Shown here: positions 48,048 through 57,251 of the stretch, in pieces | Numbering within the stretch: position 1 is the stretch's first letter | Layout of the letters: the number at the start of each line of letters is the position of its first letter | Assembly: GCF_963678635.1 (NCBI RefSeq) | Contig: NC_087063.1 | Span: forward strand, 2,268,073-2,332,072 | From: Symsagittifera roscoffensis | Lineage: Eukaryota; Xenacoelomorpha; Acoela; Convolutidae | Direction of reading: 5' to 3' | Length of the DNA: 64,000 nucleotides | Made by a program: the position numbers and the translations under genes | Notes under the pieces: generated by a model | What the model was told of the DNA's origin: nothing | Database searches by the model: none | Seen by the model: only the letters and a program-made list of their open reading frames with translations

Positions 48048-48887
48048 CTTCGTGTTATATTCGAGGCCAGCTAATAGGCAGCCGGAACATTCAGGGCTTT
48101 GGCCTGATAGGCGAGCAGTTTTGTTCGTTTGAACAATTTCACCTCTCCCCACTCCCCCCGCTCGCTCCACCCGGATTGGTTCTAGCGAGGGGATTGTCTT
48201 AGATGCGGGTTGTTGGTTTAATCGGGGGGGGGGGGGGGGTTTAGTTTGGGGATAATGCCAGTGGGGGAGACCGTTGTTCATGTGGAGGGGGGAGGGGGGT
48301 GGAAGGGGGTGGTGATTCAGTTATTCAAGTGTGTGTGTGAGGGGGGGGGGGGGGGGGGTTGGTTTATGAAAAATGTAGAAGCGAACAAAATTGAAAAATT
48401 GAGTAACATCAAAGCAGTAACAAAAAGTTGCGCGGAACAAACTTTTGAATGATCGGCTAGTGACCAACTTTAGTTTAAAACGTAGAAAACACACATTTAT
48501 TGTCTTTTTGTATAAAAATAAAAAAATTATCATTTATTTTTGATTCGCAATAAATTTAAATGCTTTTTCAAATAAAAATAATAGAATCCAGTTATAATTG
48601 ACTAGAATCAAATTTTTCATATATATGGACAGTGATATGGAAATTTTCAAATAGTGGCATATTTCCGGCAAAAATTTACAAATGTGGGTTTAGATATGGG
48701 GGTCTAACTCATAGAGTAATTTCGGATAGGGTACACCGTCTGCTCGTCACGCTATCTTATTTTCGGCCGGATAGATTCGTGCAACTTCTTAGTCTAATAC
48801 CGATCCTAATCTTACTCTTATAACTACTAGTCTCAGGGTGTTTAACTAGTCTCTGCTAGGCTCAATAGATCTAGAGTATACTGGTAT
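48048..48887. other. G-rich, low-complexity intergenic region
   Basis: Contains runs of 16 G (48224-48239) and 18 G (48341-48358), with G-rich DNA between (GGAGGGGGGAGGGGGGTGG). A minus-strand copy of the hairpin motif found in methyltransferase B introns lies at 48080-48121. Past 48360 the sequence returns to AT-rich DNA with no gene seen. Confidence 0.7.
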
Positions 48888-50769
48888 TGTTGCGGCTGCG
48901 GAAGTACTCGGGAGAGTCAACTATTTTCTAAGTTAAATTCAAATCTCTCTGGTGCTGAAATTACAAGTAATTTCAGCACTTACAAATAAGTGGGTAGTTA
49001 ATTAGATGGATTGTGATTGGTTAATATTAAATACTTTACAGTGGTAAAATGTCTAAATTATAAATAATAAAATGTAGTTTAGATCAGGTTCCACCCATCC
49101 GGGGTTTACAGAGTTTTTGAGTTCTATTTCTTTTCTTCTGCAATTGAAGGATGGATGATGAACGTTGGTATGTGGCGAACATCATTTTCGTTTTCCTGTT
49201 CCCTGGAGAAGAGAGGTCCTTGACTAGAACCGTCGACCTGATTTCTCTTTAAGAGAAAAGTTCCAGAACGCTGGAATTAGGGATAGGAAGTTATCTTCTT
49301 GTCGTTTGTCAACGAATGTGATCCCCAATGAAATCGTTTAGATTTCAGAATCCAAAATGCTTTGCTATGTCAGTTTTGCTTGCATTTGTGGAGAGCTGTT
49401 TGTGATCAACCTCGTCTAGGAATGGCGTGAAGCTCGTGTTTGGAAGGGATGCCTTGTTACTCGGATCTGTACGTATACTTGAACATCGAGGTGGTCATTG
49501 GTCTGGTTCAATGAAGTCCTTTGCTGCGAAGTCAAGTCGTACTCTAAATCCTTTGAGTTGTGATTGTGTGCGGCATGTCGGTTGTAGTTGGTAGCCATTC
49601 TTTGTTCAGGTTGTGATGGGATCATCTAGTCTTTGGATGTTCATCTTTGCTGTTGTGTATGATCTATATACTGCATATTATGATTTACATTTTATAGATT
49701 TTAGTTAATTGTCTTTTTAGTTATGATCGTGGTTAATTGTTTTCACAAAAGCGTTTTATTTTAGTTCAGTTATTTTGAAGAGTTACTCACCCTTGAGTAC
49801 CTCTTATTAAAAATAAATCGTGGTCACAAAGCGTGGATGTAGCGCGGTGGGTTAGGCCGGCTATAGAGCATGCTCAGGACGTCCTCTCTGGTGGGTTAGG
49901 CCAGGAGTGGGAGTATGATTTCGTGCGGTTTCTTTGAGGGGTCCTGTTTTGTGTTAACATTATATGGTGGTTTTTTCTGGGTTTTGTTATGTTACTTATG
50001 GTTGTGTCCTTTTTTCAAAAATCAAATTGTTTTTGGTTTGGGTTTGTCTTTCGACTTTTTTGTGTTTTATTATTTCTTTCGTTGACTTTATAATAGTCTT
50101 CAAAAGAATAAATTATCCAGTTTCAAGCTGGGTTAATCCGGTTTGGGTACCGTTGGTGTTCTTTTCTTATTCATGCTGTTATTTTATGATTTGTGGTGTT
50201 TAGTCATTTGCATTGGTTAGTTTAGTATAGTATATAACTCCATTCCAACCGGGTTAAAGAAAAGTTGGAAACTTGTTATCGTTAGTCAGAGATGTTGTTA
50301 TTGAAAGCTTGGAACATAAAATCATTATTTTAAACAATTCTTCGTGGGCGAGCTGTGCGAGTATGGATAGAAGTCTTGTGCGAATGAATGAAAAGGTTAG
50401 TACTGCTTTCTTAATTTATAAATTTACTGTTTGAATCTGAATTTTTACTACATTTTGGGGAAATTTGAAATTATAAATTTTCATTATATGGAATTCTACT
50501 GCTTTTGGGGGGAAGAATTTATAAATTAATTTATTACATTTGTATGAATTTTATGACATTATATTTTGCGAAAGTTTTAGTTTATTGAAATTGTTTTAGC
50601 AAATAAGTTTTAAATCGTTTGTAGTTTTAATTTAATGAGTTTATATTTTTTGTTTGTCTTTTTTCGTTTTGTAGATGATGGTGGTGAGAAGACTAGAAAA
50701 ATGAAGTATGACATTATAAAGAATGGTTAGTTAAATATATGTTTAATAGTGAATGTAATTGAAATATAC
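48888..50769 (-). other. 3' non-coding part of the LTR retroelement (candidate 3' LTR)
   Basis: No gene is seen between the last retroelement ORF and the G-rich region. TGTTGCGG at 48888 would give a ...CCGCAACA end on the minus strand, a plausible LTR terminus. Minus-strand AACCAATCACAATCC near 49015-49030 and TTATTTATAATTT near 49055-49070 could be CCAAT- and TATA-like elements of an LTR. A perfect 13-bp hairpin sits at 48952-48979. Two direct copies of GGTGGGTTAGGCC lie at 49849-49912. The matching 5' LTR is outside the window, so LTR borders and target-site duplication cannot be tested. Confidence 0.4.
48952..48979. repeat. 13-bp perfect inverted repeat
   Basis: GTGCTGAAATTAC and GTAATTTCAGCAC are separated by two bases. 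The position near the presumed outer end of the retroelement suggests a structured LTR segment, but this is inference. Confidence 0.85.
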
Positions 50770-52458
50770 TTACTTTAAATTTCGGGGAAGAAGTGCTTTG
50801 ATGATATTTAGTTCTTCGGTGCCTACTGCAAATTCATGAGGTGTGTTCTGGATTAGGTTGTAAAGTTTATGATTATATTTAGTGTTATGGATGAACTCTA
50901 GAATGGGAATTTCAATGGGTTGTAGGAATTCATGCGGGATGAGGAAGGGTCTGGATTCTTCGTCCTGGAAAGTCTTTGTGATGGGGCAAAATATATACAT
51001 TTGGTGGACGGGGTCGTAATTACGGAGGATGCCGTGGAAGTTAGTCTTCTTGATACAATAAGTGAAATTTAGAAAAAATGGTGATGTTTACTTTGAGTTG
51101 ATGAATTGAAAACGATGGTGGGGTTGTCGTGAGGGTGTATGTAAATCAAAGTGATTTTGTATGAAGCGATAATATGTGTAAGTATGTGTCTGTTTAGTGC
51201 GTAACATAATATCGTGGGAGCAGTGCAGATCTCGTTCTTGTGGTGTAGGAAAGTGGAAGGTTAGTGTAAATAAATTAAATTTATCTTGGAAGCTTTGATA
51301 GGCTTGTGTGTCAATAAGGGCTTCGGAAATGATGTGATCGTGTTTTTTATCAAAAATGTTAAGGGTAAATAAATATGGTGTTTTGATGAAAAATTTCTCT
51401 GTTAGTTGCGGGTTAGCAAAGCGGTCGTCATCCAAAAATTGGGCTTGGTTAGGGCGTATGATGTTGTGATCATAATATTCGATAGTGAATTCATTAGCGC
51501 GGGGTGCGGTGAATGTTTTTAGTAGTTTTTTAAATCCAACGTATGTGAATTGACGTGATGTGAGTGCTGTTGTTAGTCTGTATAACATATTTTTGCATTG
51601 TTCATTATCCGTGATGGTGTTATAAAGCGGTAGGTAAAGAGGGCTAGTGTAGTGATAGTATGATGTCCAATGTAGTGTTGGCATTAAGACGTGTTCGTCA
51701 ACAAAATTTCTGGTGTCCTCATTAGTAGTAGGGGTATTCAAGGTGTATTGAGGAAATGATGGTAAGTTAGTTTGGAGAAAGGTTTTAGTATTTTTATGTT
51801 GTGGATGGTCGATATATTCTTTAGCTGTGCCTGGTTTGGTTGTAAATGGGTGATTTGGAAATTTTCGTTTAAAAGTGCGATAAGCTTGGTTAGTGCTAGT
51901 GGATGTGTCTGTTGAAGTGGAGGATTGGTCTAATGATGGAGTATAATCTGATAGCGGTGTAGGTGTGGGTGGGCCGGATGATGTTGTTATTGATGATAGG
52001 TGATGTATGGTAAGAGTATGGGGATGGATTATTTGCTGTTGAAGGGTAATATAATTATCTAATTCTTGGGAAATTTGTGGAAAATTTGGGGAGTTAATGG
52101 TTGATCTGTCTGAAAGGGATGGGGTATATGTTGGGGTGACTTGCGATGCATGAGAGGGATTGGAAAGGGATGGTAGTTGTTGACTGGCATTGATGGGTTG
52201 AAAATGGGGTTCTGAAAAATGTAAAGGGTTGATATGGGGTTCTGAAAAATGAAGAGTTTCGAGGTCTGAGTTGTTAAATTGTGAAATAGTATGAAAAACT
52301 GAAATATCTGAGTTAGTGTCTGAACTCGTGCTAGATGGTATGTTAATAATTGCAAAATCAGGTGGGGGGAAAGCGAAAAGTGGTATAATTGGAACTGGGT
52401 TTTGGAGATTTGCTGGGTGGGAATTTGAGCGGTGGAGGGATCCAACTTGTCGGCTCAT
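50770..52458 (-). CDS. Retroelement 3' ORF, function unknown
   Basis: Open from the ATG at 52458 to a TAA at 51088-51090 (456 codons), then open again in the same frame to 50770. The first ~190 residues are Pro, Ser and Thr rich and low in complexity. The C-terminal half (from about RTFKRKFPNHPF) is denser in aromatic and charged residues and looks folded. No family is recognised. Its ATG overlaps the stop of the preceding ORF as ATGA, so it may be translated by re-initiation. The in-frame TAA could be a mutation of this copy. Its final stop lies within AAAGTAAGTAT, which resembles a 5' splice site; a TTTTTCTAG acceptor preceded by CTAAC follows ~80 bases later, so the true C-terminus might be spliced. 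Confidence 0.6.
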
Positions 52459-53150
52459 CGTGGGCTAAAAAAATGATTATTTTGAGATTGAAAAGTGGTG
52501 GTATGGGGTTGTTCTATAATTTGTTTATATTTATTATCATTTTGAGAGTGATTTGTTGTTATATGCTGAATAGGGCTGTGTACTGAATGTGGTCTAAAAT
52601 TTGGGTTATTTGTGATTGCTAAATTTCGAAAATTTCTGGGAACTAAAGATAAGGGATGATTATGTGGTAGGGCTGGTACTTGTGGTGCTGTAGGTACCGT
52701 GTCTACATTATTGTGTTCTTCGTCGTATGTATTTGGTCTTGTGGCTAGTTTCGTGTTATATTCTTTGATTTGTGCGTCTAAAAGTATTTTGTTAATGGAT
52801 GAGGAGAAGATTCCAAAAAATCCTGCAAATAATATGCATGCTACACTTGCTTGACGGTTGACTTGTGTGTGTATAGCGCATGTATTATAGATTCCTTTTA
52901 GTAGTGAGAAAAGAAATCCAATAAAATTAAACATAGCGTATAAGATAGTCAATCTTTCTAAGATGTAGTAGGGCCATCCTAGAAAAGCGAGTATTTCGTT
53001 TTTCAAGGTTACAAAACTGAAAATATTTATGGGTGAAATATCTTGTGGTCTGTATTTTTCGCCGTTTAAATATATATAATCTTTAATGTCTTTTAAAATA
53101 TCCGCTGTAGTCTTGTGTATAAATGCCTGCAAATCCTGCGGTTTCTGCAA
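52455..53150 (-). CDS. Env-like membrane-anchor portion with cytoplasmic tail
   Basis: A 231-codon frame that overlaps the end of the glycoprotein ORF by 68 bases in another frame. It has at least two long hydrophobic stretches, around ILAFLGWPYYILERL to FNFIGFLFSLL and SVACILFAGFFGIFSS, then a Pro-, Asn- and His-rich tail. This is what the transmembrane end and tail of an envelope protein should look like, so the two frames are probably one gene split by a single-base change in an A run near 53090. A separate initiation in the overlap cannot be excluded. Confidence 0.65.
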   Translation of the reverse strand: MQKPQDLQAFIHKTTADILKDIKDYIYLNGEKYRPQDISPINIFSFVTLKNEILAFLGWPYYILERLTILYAMFNFIGFLFSLLKGIYNTCAIHTQVNRQASVACILFAGFFGIFSSSINKILLDAQIKEYNTKLATRPNTYDEEHNNVDTVPTAPQVPALPHNHPLSLVPRNFRNLAITNNPNFRPHSVHSPIQHITTNHSQNDNKYKQIIEQPHTTTFQSQNNHFFSPR

Positions 53151-55074
53151 GTTTTCCTAAATTTTGATCAATTGATTGTCGTTGTAAGGTATCCATTTGT
53201 GTGAGTAATTCTTGGAATTGTTGTGTTCTAATATGGTGTTGTATATCAGATTTAGAATAAATTCCAATTGATTGTAAGTCTATATTTGGATTTCGAGCAA
53301 TGGCTCTAATGCTTTCTGGTGAAAACATTTTTAGTGATTGCGTTAATGTAGGGTATGGTGTTAATAGGTAGTATTTATCTTCGTCAGGGTTTAGTTGTAC
53401 TACATTGTGGCGATTTTCTGATCCACATGGGACTGCGGTATCCCAAAAATATGTTCTTCTTGAGAGTGTATCAACAAAATGTACTTTGTTTTTGTAGAAT
53501 ATGGGTATTCTTTTGTAACAACGTTTATCTTCAAAAACGTATAAGGGTGATGATTTTTTGGTGCAAGTATAAAACCATAAAATGTTTCCTTCGTAATCAA
53601 GAAAGTTTGATCTATTTCCTGATAATAAATATCCTGCGTAATGTATTTTTAATACTGCTAATGCGAGTGATTGTAAGATTTGTGTTCTTTCTAATTCGCA
53701 TAGTTGATGTAGTGTTTCTAATTCAGAAAGTGACATTTCTTGAAAAATTCTACTAATTGTGTAGTCTAATTTCATGTCTAAATGAATATCATAATGTATG
53801 TTTCCAAAGTATGTTGTATTCATAAGTGATAATTCTTGTAATCGTGTACTTTTACTGTCAATTGGTGTTAATTTTCCACCGGGATGGTTAATATATTTTT
53901 GAAAATTTACTGGGGTATAGGGTTTTCCGTCGTATTTAAATTTGGCTATTGCATGTGGGTTAATTTTGATTTTTCCAGTTGTCATGTCGAAACTTTGTTC
54001 GTATTCGACAAGAATTTCTGATTTTTGTGTTTTATAGAGTGGGTTTGCATATTTACATGCAAGTTCTGTTTCTTGGTAGATTTGGAAACGTGTTAATTTG
54101 TTTTCTATATCGTGTGAATTTTTGAAATCATTACTTCGTTTGTGATGTGGGTTCACTTGTTCGTATGGGATTGATTCGATGAAATATTTTTCATGAAATT
54201 TTATCATTCGAGCGTGTATTTTTGCTACTTGAAATGTTGTGCATGTATCCTCGGGAAACCAAACAATTGTTGCCTGGGTTCTTGTTGTAGGGTCACAATA
54301 TCCTTGATCATTTTTACAAGGTAATCGGATTCCTTGATAGATCATTGTGTTATCTGCTAACTCTCGTGTGAGTTGAATTTTTTCAAGTTGTATTTTCCAA
54401 TCAAAAAACATTATTTCTTGATATCCTCTAGTTTTTGTATCTGCTTTACAATTTGAGGGGTTATTTATTCCAATGTGTGTTATCCAATGTTTATCTTTGT
54501 TATCATAAGTTAAGCGTCCGTGTGCGCCATTGTATGGGTATTTTTCGTCTAATTGTATATGTCCTTGATCGCGTTCAAGTTCTGCTTGACGTACTGAATC
54601 GCTGAAGACTTGGAAATTTACTATTTTTCTTTCTGCGTGTTTGTTTCTTGTGAGATTTAACCTGTGTAGCTCGGTTTTACAATCATCGGGGTTGAGATGT
54701 AAAAGTCTTCCTATATTGCTTTGGTAAAATGATTCGTGATCAAGTCTATTTTTATTTCCGTTAGAAACTTGTGAGCAATGTACTTTCTTTTCGGAAAATG
54801 TGGCTGTAAATTTATATCCTATTACTGCCGTTGCTCGGGCTTTTAAATACAGTGTTGCTATTACGTTTGTGGTTTCTATAGCTTGTGGTTCTGTTTCGCA
54901 TTGTGTTACTTGATTTATTGCAGATTTTTGTAGTGTTTTTTGTTCGTTTTCTTCACAATCATAGTGTGTTACTAGTAAGTCTTGAGGTCCTGTGCGAGGA
55001 GATGGATTTGTATTCTGTTCGGAAAATATAAGGAAAAACATGTGTTGAAATGTCAATATCTTTAAAAGATACAT
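53083..55074 (-). CDS. Env-like glycoprotein ectodomain
   Basis: 663 codons beginning with a hydrophobic leader (MYLLKILTFQHMFFLIF) consistent with a signal peptide. It has many Cys and several N-x-S/T sites. TQATIVWFPEDTCTTF and ETELACKYANPLY are the most family-like parts. The layout resembles glycoproteins captured by gypsy and BEL/Pao elements from negative-strand RNA viruses, but the specific source cannot be settled by eye. It lacks its own membrane anchor because the frame closes just before it, and the anchor is encoded in the overlapping frame at 52455-53150. It follows the proline-rich ORF by about 70 bases. Confidence 0.65.
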   Translation of the reverse strand: MYLLKILTFQHMFFLIFSEQNTNPSPRTGPQDLLVTHYDCEENEQKTLQKSAINQVTQCETEPQAIETTNVIATLYLKARATAVIGYKFTATFSEKKVHCSQVSNGNKNRLDHESFYQSNIGRLLHLNPDDCKTELHRLNLTRNKHAERKIVNFQVFSDSVRQAELERDQGHIQLDEKYPYNGAHGRLTYDNKDKHWITHIGINNPSNCKADTKTRGYQEIMFFDWKIQLEKIQLTRELADNTMIYQGIRLPCKNDQGYCDPTTRTQATIVWFPEDTCTTFQVAKIHARMIKFHEKYFIESIPYEQVNPHHKRSNDFKNSHDIENKLTRFQIYQETELACKYANPLYKTQKSEILVEYEQSFDMTTGKIKINPHAIAKFKYDGKPYTPVNFQKYINHPGGKLTPIDSKSTRLQELSLMNTTYFGNIHYDIHLDMKLDYTISRIFQEMSLSELETLHQLCELERTQILQSLALAVLKIHYAGYLLSGNRSNFLDYEGNILWFYTCTKKSSPLYVFEDKRCYKRIPIFYKNKVHFVDTLSRRTYFWDTAVPCGSENRHNVVQLNPDEDKYYLLTPYPTLTQSLKMFSPESIRAIARNPNIDLQSIGIYSKSDIQHHIRTQQFQELLTQMDTLQRQSIDQNLGKLAETAGFAGIYTQDYSGYFKRH

Positions 55075-55146
55075 GTGGATGATAAACCAGAGTATGGGTT
55101 ATAAAAGGTTATATATCCAATTGTGGTTTTTGTATATCTATCGTAT

Positions 55147-56373
55147 TTATATTACTTCCGTTGTTATAAATGGTGGTGGTAGTGTTTGAGCTGTAATATT
55201 TGAGGGGCTTAGTGGATAAGGATGTTGTACGATGTTATTAAGTTTAACTGTAATTTCAAACTTTAGTTGAAGGCTGTTTTGATTTAATATTTGAACGTTA
55301 TGTTCTCGGATATCTTCGTGGATATCTTGTCTATATTGTAGTCTGTTAAGTGCCCAACTGTGTAGTCGGTGGCTTTCGTTATGTTATCCTAACAATGGAG
55401 GAGGTGCTACAAATGTATTCCAGTCTAATCTTAGGGGTATATTTGTAGATTGTTCACTGTATCGAGTGTCAATGTCGTGTGAAATATTTAAAGGGAAAAA
55501 TGATGGTGAAATTTGACTTATGGATGGTGTTGATGGAAGTGATAGTGTTTCTGGTAAAGATGATAATGTTGTATCTGATGAAGTATCTATTGGGTTGTTT
55601 ACTAAGTTTGGTTCTCCTTGTGAGTAGGATTGTGTTGTCCAATAAGGTAAACGTTCGTTTGGGTTAGGTGGGTTAAAAGGGTTTTCACGTATTTGTGCTG
55701 ATGTTGGTGTTAATCCTAGATGTTCTGATTGAATATTAGGAGTTAGCGTTGGTGTATCTGGTAGTGTTATACTAGAATTTTCTGAAGTTGATGGAGTTGG
55801 AGATTGAGGTATGCTAAAGGTGATTCTAGGAGTTTGAAAATTTCTATTTCTTCTTGGATGTTTTATTTGTCTATTTACTTCGATTGTATTTTGATTTTGG
55901 CTAATGTGTCGGATTCGATTTAAGTCTTGTTGTAATGTAGAGTATAAGTTATATGTTGGTTCACTTAATGATGCTTGTCTTTGAACTGGTTCGAGGGGTT
56001 CACATAAGCGTCCGTGTCGTTCAAAAGTGTATGGGTTATCTTGAAATGAAATTCGTGTGGATGTTTGGGGGTTTTGGGTAGTTGTAGGTACTGTTGGGTT
56101 TTCTTGGGGAGATGTCGGTGAAGACGGGTTTTGTGGTGGTTGGTTAGCAATTTTGGAAATGTGTATTGTATAGGGTTTAAAAACTTAGTGAGAAGATTTA
56201 TGGTTTTTATAATAGTCTTCGATAAATAAAATTAAAAGTATTGTGGCTAATGCGAATGTTACTATTGCCTTTTTTATACATTTGCATATTGTCAGATTTA
56301 GAGATGATAAAAATGTGAGGAAGATTATGAAGAGTAGAAAAATATCTGTTCTACTAAAAATTGTTCGTATCAT
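55147..56373 (-). pseudogene. Retroelement membrane-plus-proline-rich ORF with two in-frame TAA codons
   Basis: The ATG at 56373 starts a 62-codon frame with two hydrophobic segments (IFLLFIIFLTFLSSLNL and TFALATILLILF) that ends in TAA at 56185-56187. The same frame then stays open for ~265 codons rich in Pro, Ser, Thr and Asn, meets TAA at 55384-55386, and continues to TAA at 55147-55149. The continuity across both stops suggests one ancestral protein, a membrane anchor with a proline-rich tail, now interrupted, or a product needing readthrough. No known family is recognised. It starts directly after the stop of the previous ORF (TAAATG). Confidence 0.55.
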
Positions 56374-56613
56374 TTAAAGAGGTTGTAAATTATCGTACCT
56401 GTGGATGTGGTCAATGAGTAGGGAAAGATGGGAATATAGTGCGAATAGGGTGTAAAAAATTAAAGCTAGGTTACAAAAAATTATTAAGATTATTATGAAA
56501 AGTTCAAAAACGTCAATGAAAAATATTATCATAAGTTTAGAAATTAGAAAAAGTTTTATGACAAAGTTTAAGATTATGTTTTTTATTATCGTGACTGAAG
56601 AGAAGAGACGCAT
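56374..56613 (-). CDS. Small hydrophobic retroelement ORF, 79 aa
   Basis: A 79-codon ORF, strongly Ile, Leu and Phe rich, with two or three likely membrane spans (NIILNFVIKLFLISKLMIIF and IIILIIFCNLALIFYTLFA). Its TAA stop is followed immediately by the ATG of the next ORF. It sits between integrase and the env region, where most gypsy elements have no gene. The function is unknown. AT-rich DNA can produce such peptides by chance, so the tight junction is the main argument that it is real. Confidence 0.45.
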   Translation of the reverse strand: MRLFSSVTIIKNIILNFVIKLFLISKLMIIFFIDVFELFIIILIIFCNLALIFYTLFALYSHLSLLIDHIHRYDNLQPL

Positions 56614-57251
56614 TTAAGAAAATGATTCGTTTGTCGATTATTTTTTGAATTTCTGGGGCTAAATTCAAGTGTGGTCTGATTATTTATTGATTTTTTGACA
56701 AGTGGGTTGAGTTTCTTGAAAAATTGTTGGGGGCTTATTTTATGGTGCTCGGGAGGTCTTCTTTACTTTTTTTTTATTTGGTGGGTAAACTGGGATATTT
56801 TTGAGATAATTGTACTTTAGGCCAAATCATCATGGTTCATTTTCACTTTAGGCTAATTTGCCATTTTTGGTTGGGGGGTTTTTGAGGGCAAATTTGGAAA
56901 AATATTGTCGATCTTTGGGTTATTAGATAGGGGAGGGTTGGAATATTATTGTGGTGTTTATTTTAGTTGTCAAGATTTAGCTAGTTGCTTTTTTTTTGAC
57001 CTGGAGGTTGTAAAGTTATAGTTATAAATATGCCTGGAAATTAATGTCTGTCGGCTAAAAGGTTGGTGTTAGAGATAGGAAAGGCGGTTGAGTTTAAATG
57101 AATCTCATTGGTTGAATTTGAACTAGAATTATTGCTTTTGTTTGCAGCATGTTATTTTGAAAATATGAAAGGTCAAATTATTTGAGATGTATATGAAATA
57201 TGATTTTTGTGAAGAGGAAAGAAAGGTTTCATTTTTGAAGTTCAACTTTCT
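56614..57251 (-). other. Spacer between integrase and the small ORFs
   Basis: About 640 bp with no sizeable frame. It would be the place for a splice acceptor or internal leader feeding the downstream ORFs, but no site was singled out. Confidence 0.35.

Noticed and set aside
53083..53100. Programmed -1 frameshift at the A run in the env-like region
   Set aside because: The TTTTAAAAG run does not form an X-XXY-YYZ heptamer in the upstream frame. A simple indel explains it.
53355..53756. 133-codon plus-strand frame
   Set aside because: Shadow of the env-like ORF on the opposite strand, with no start context or family.
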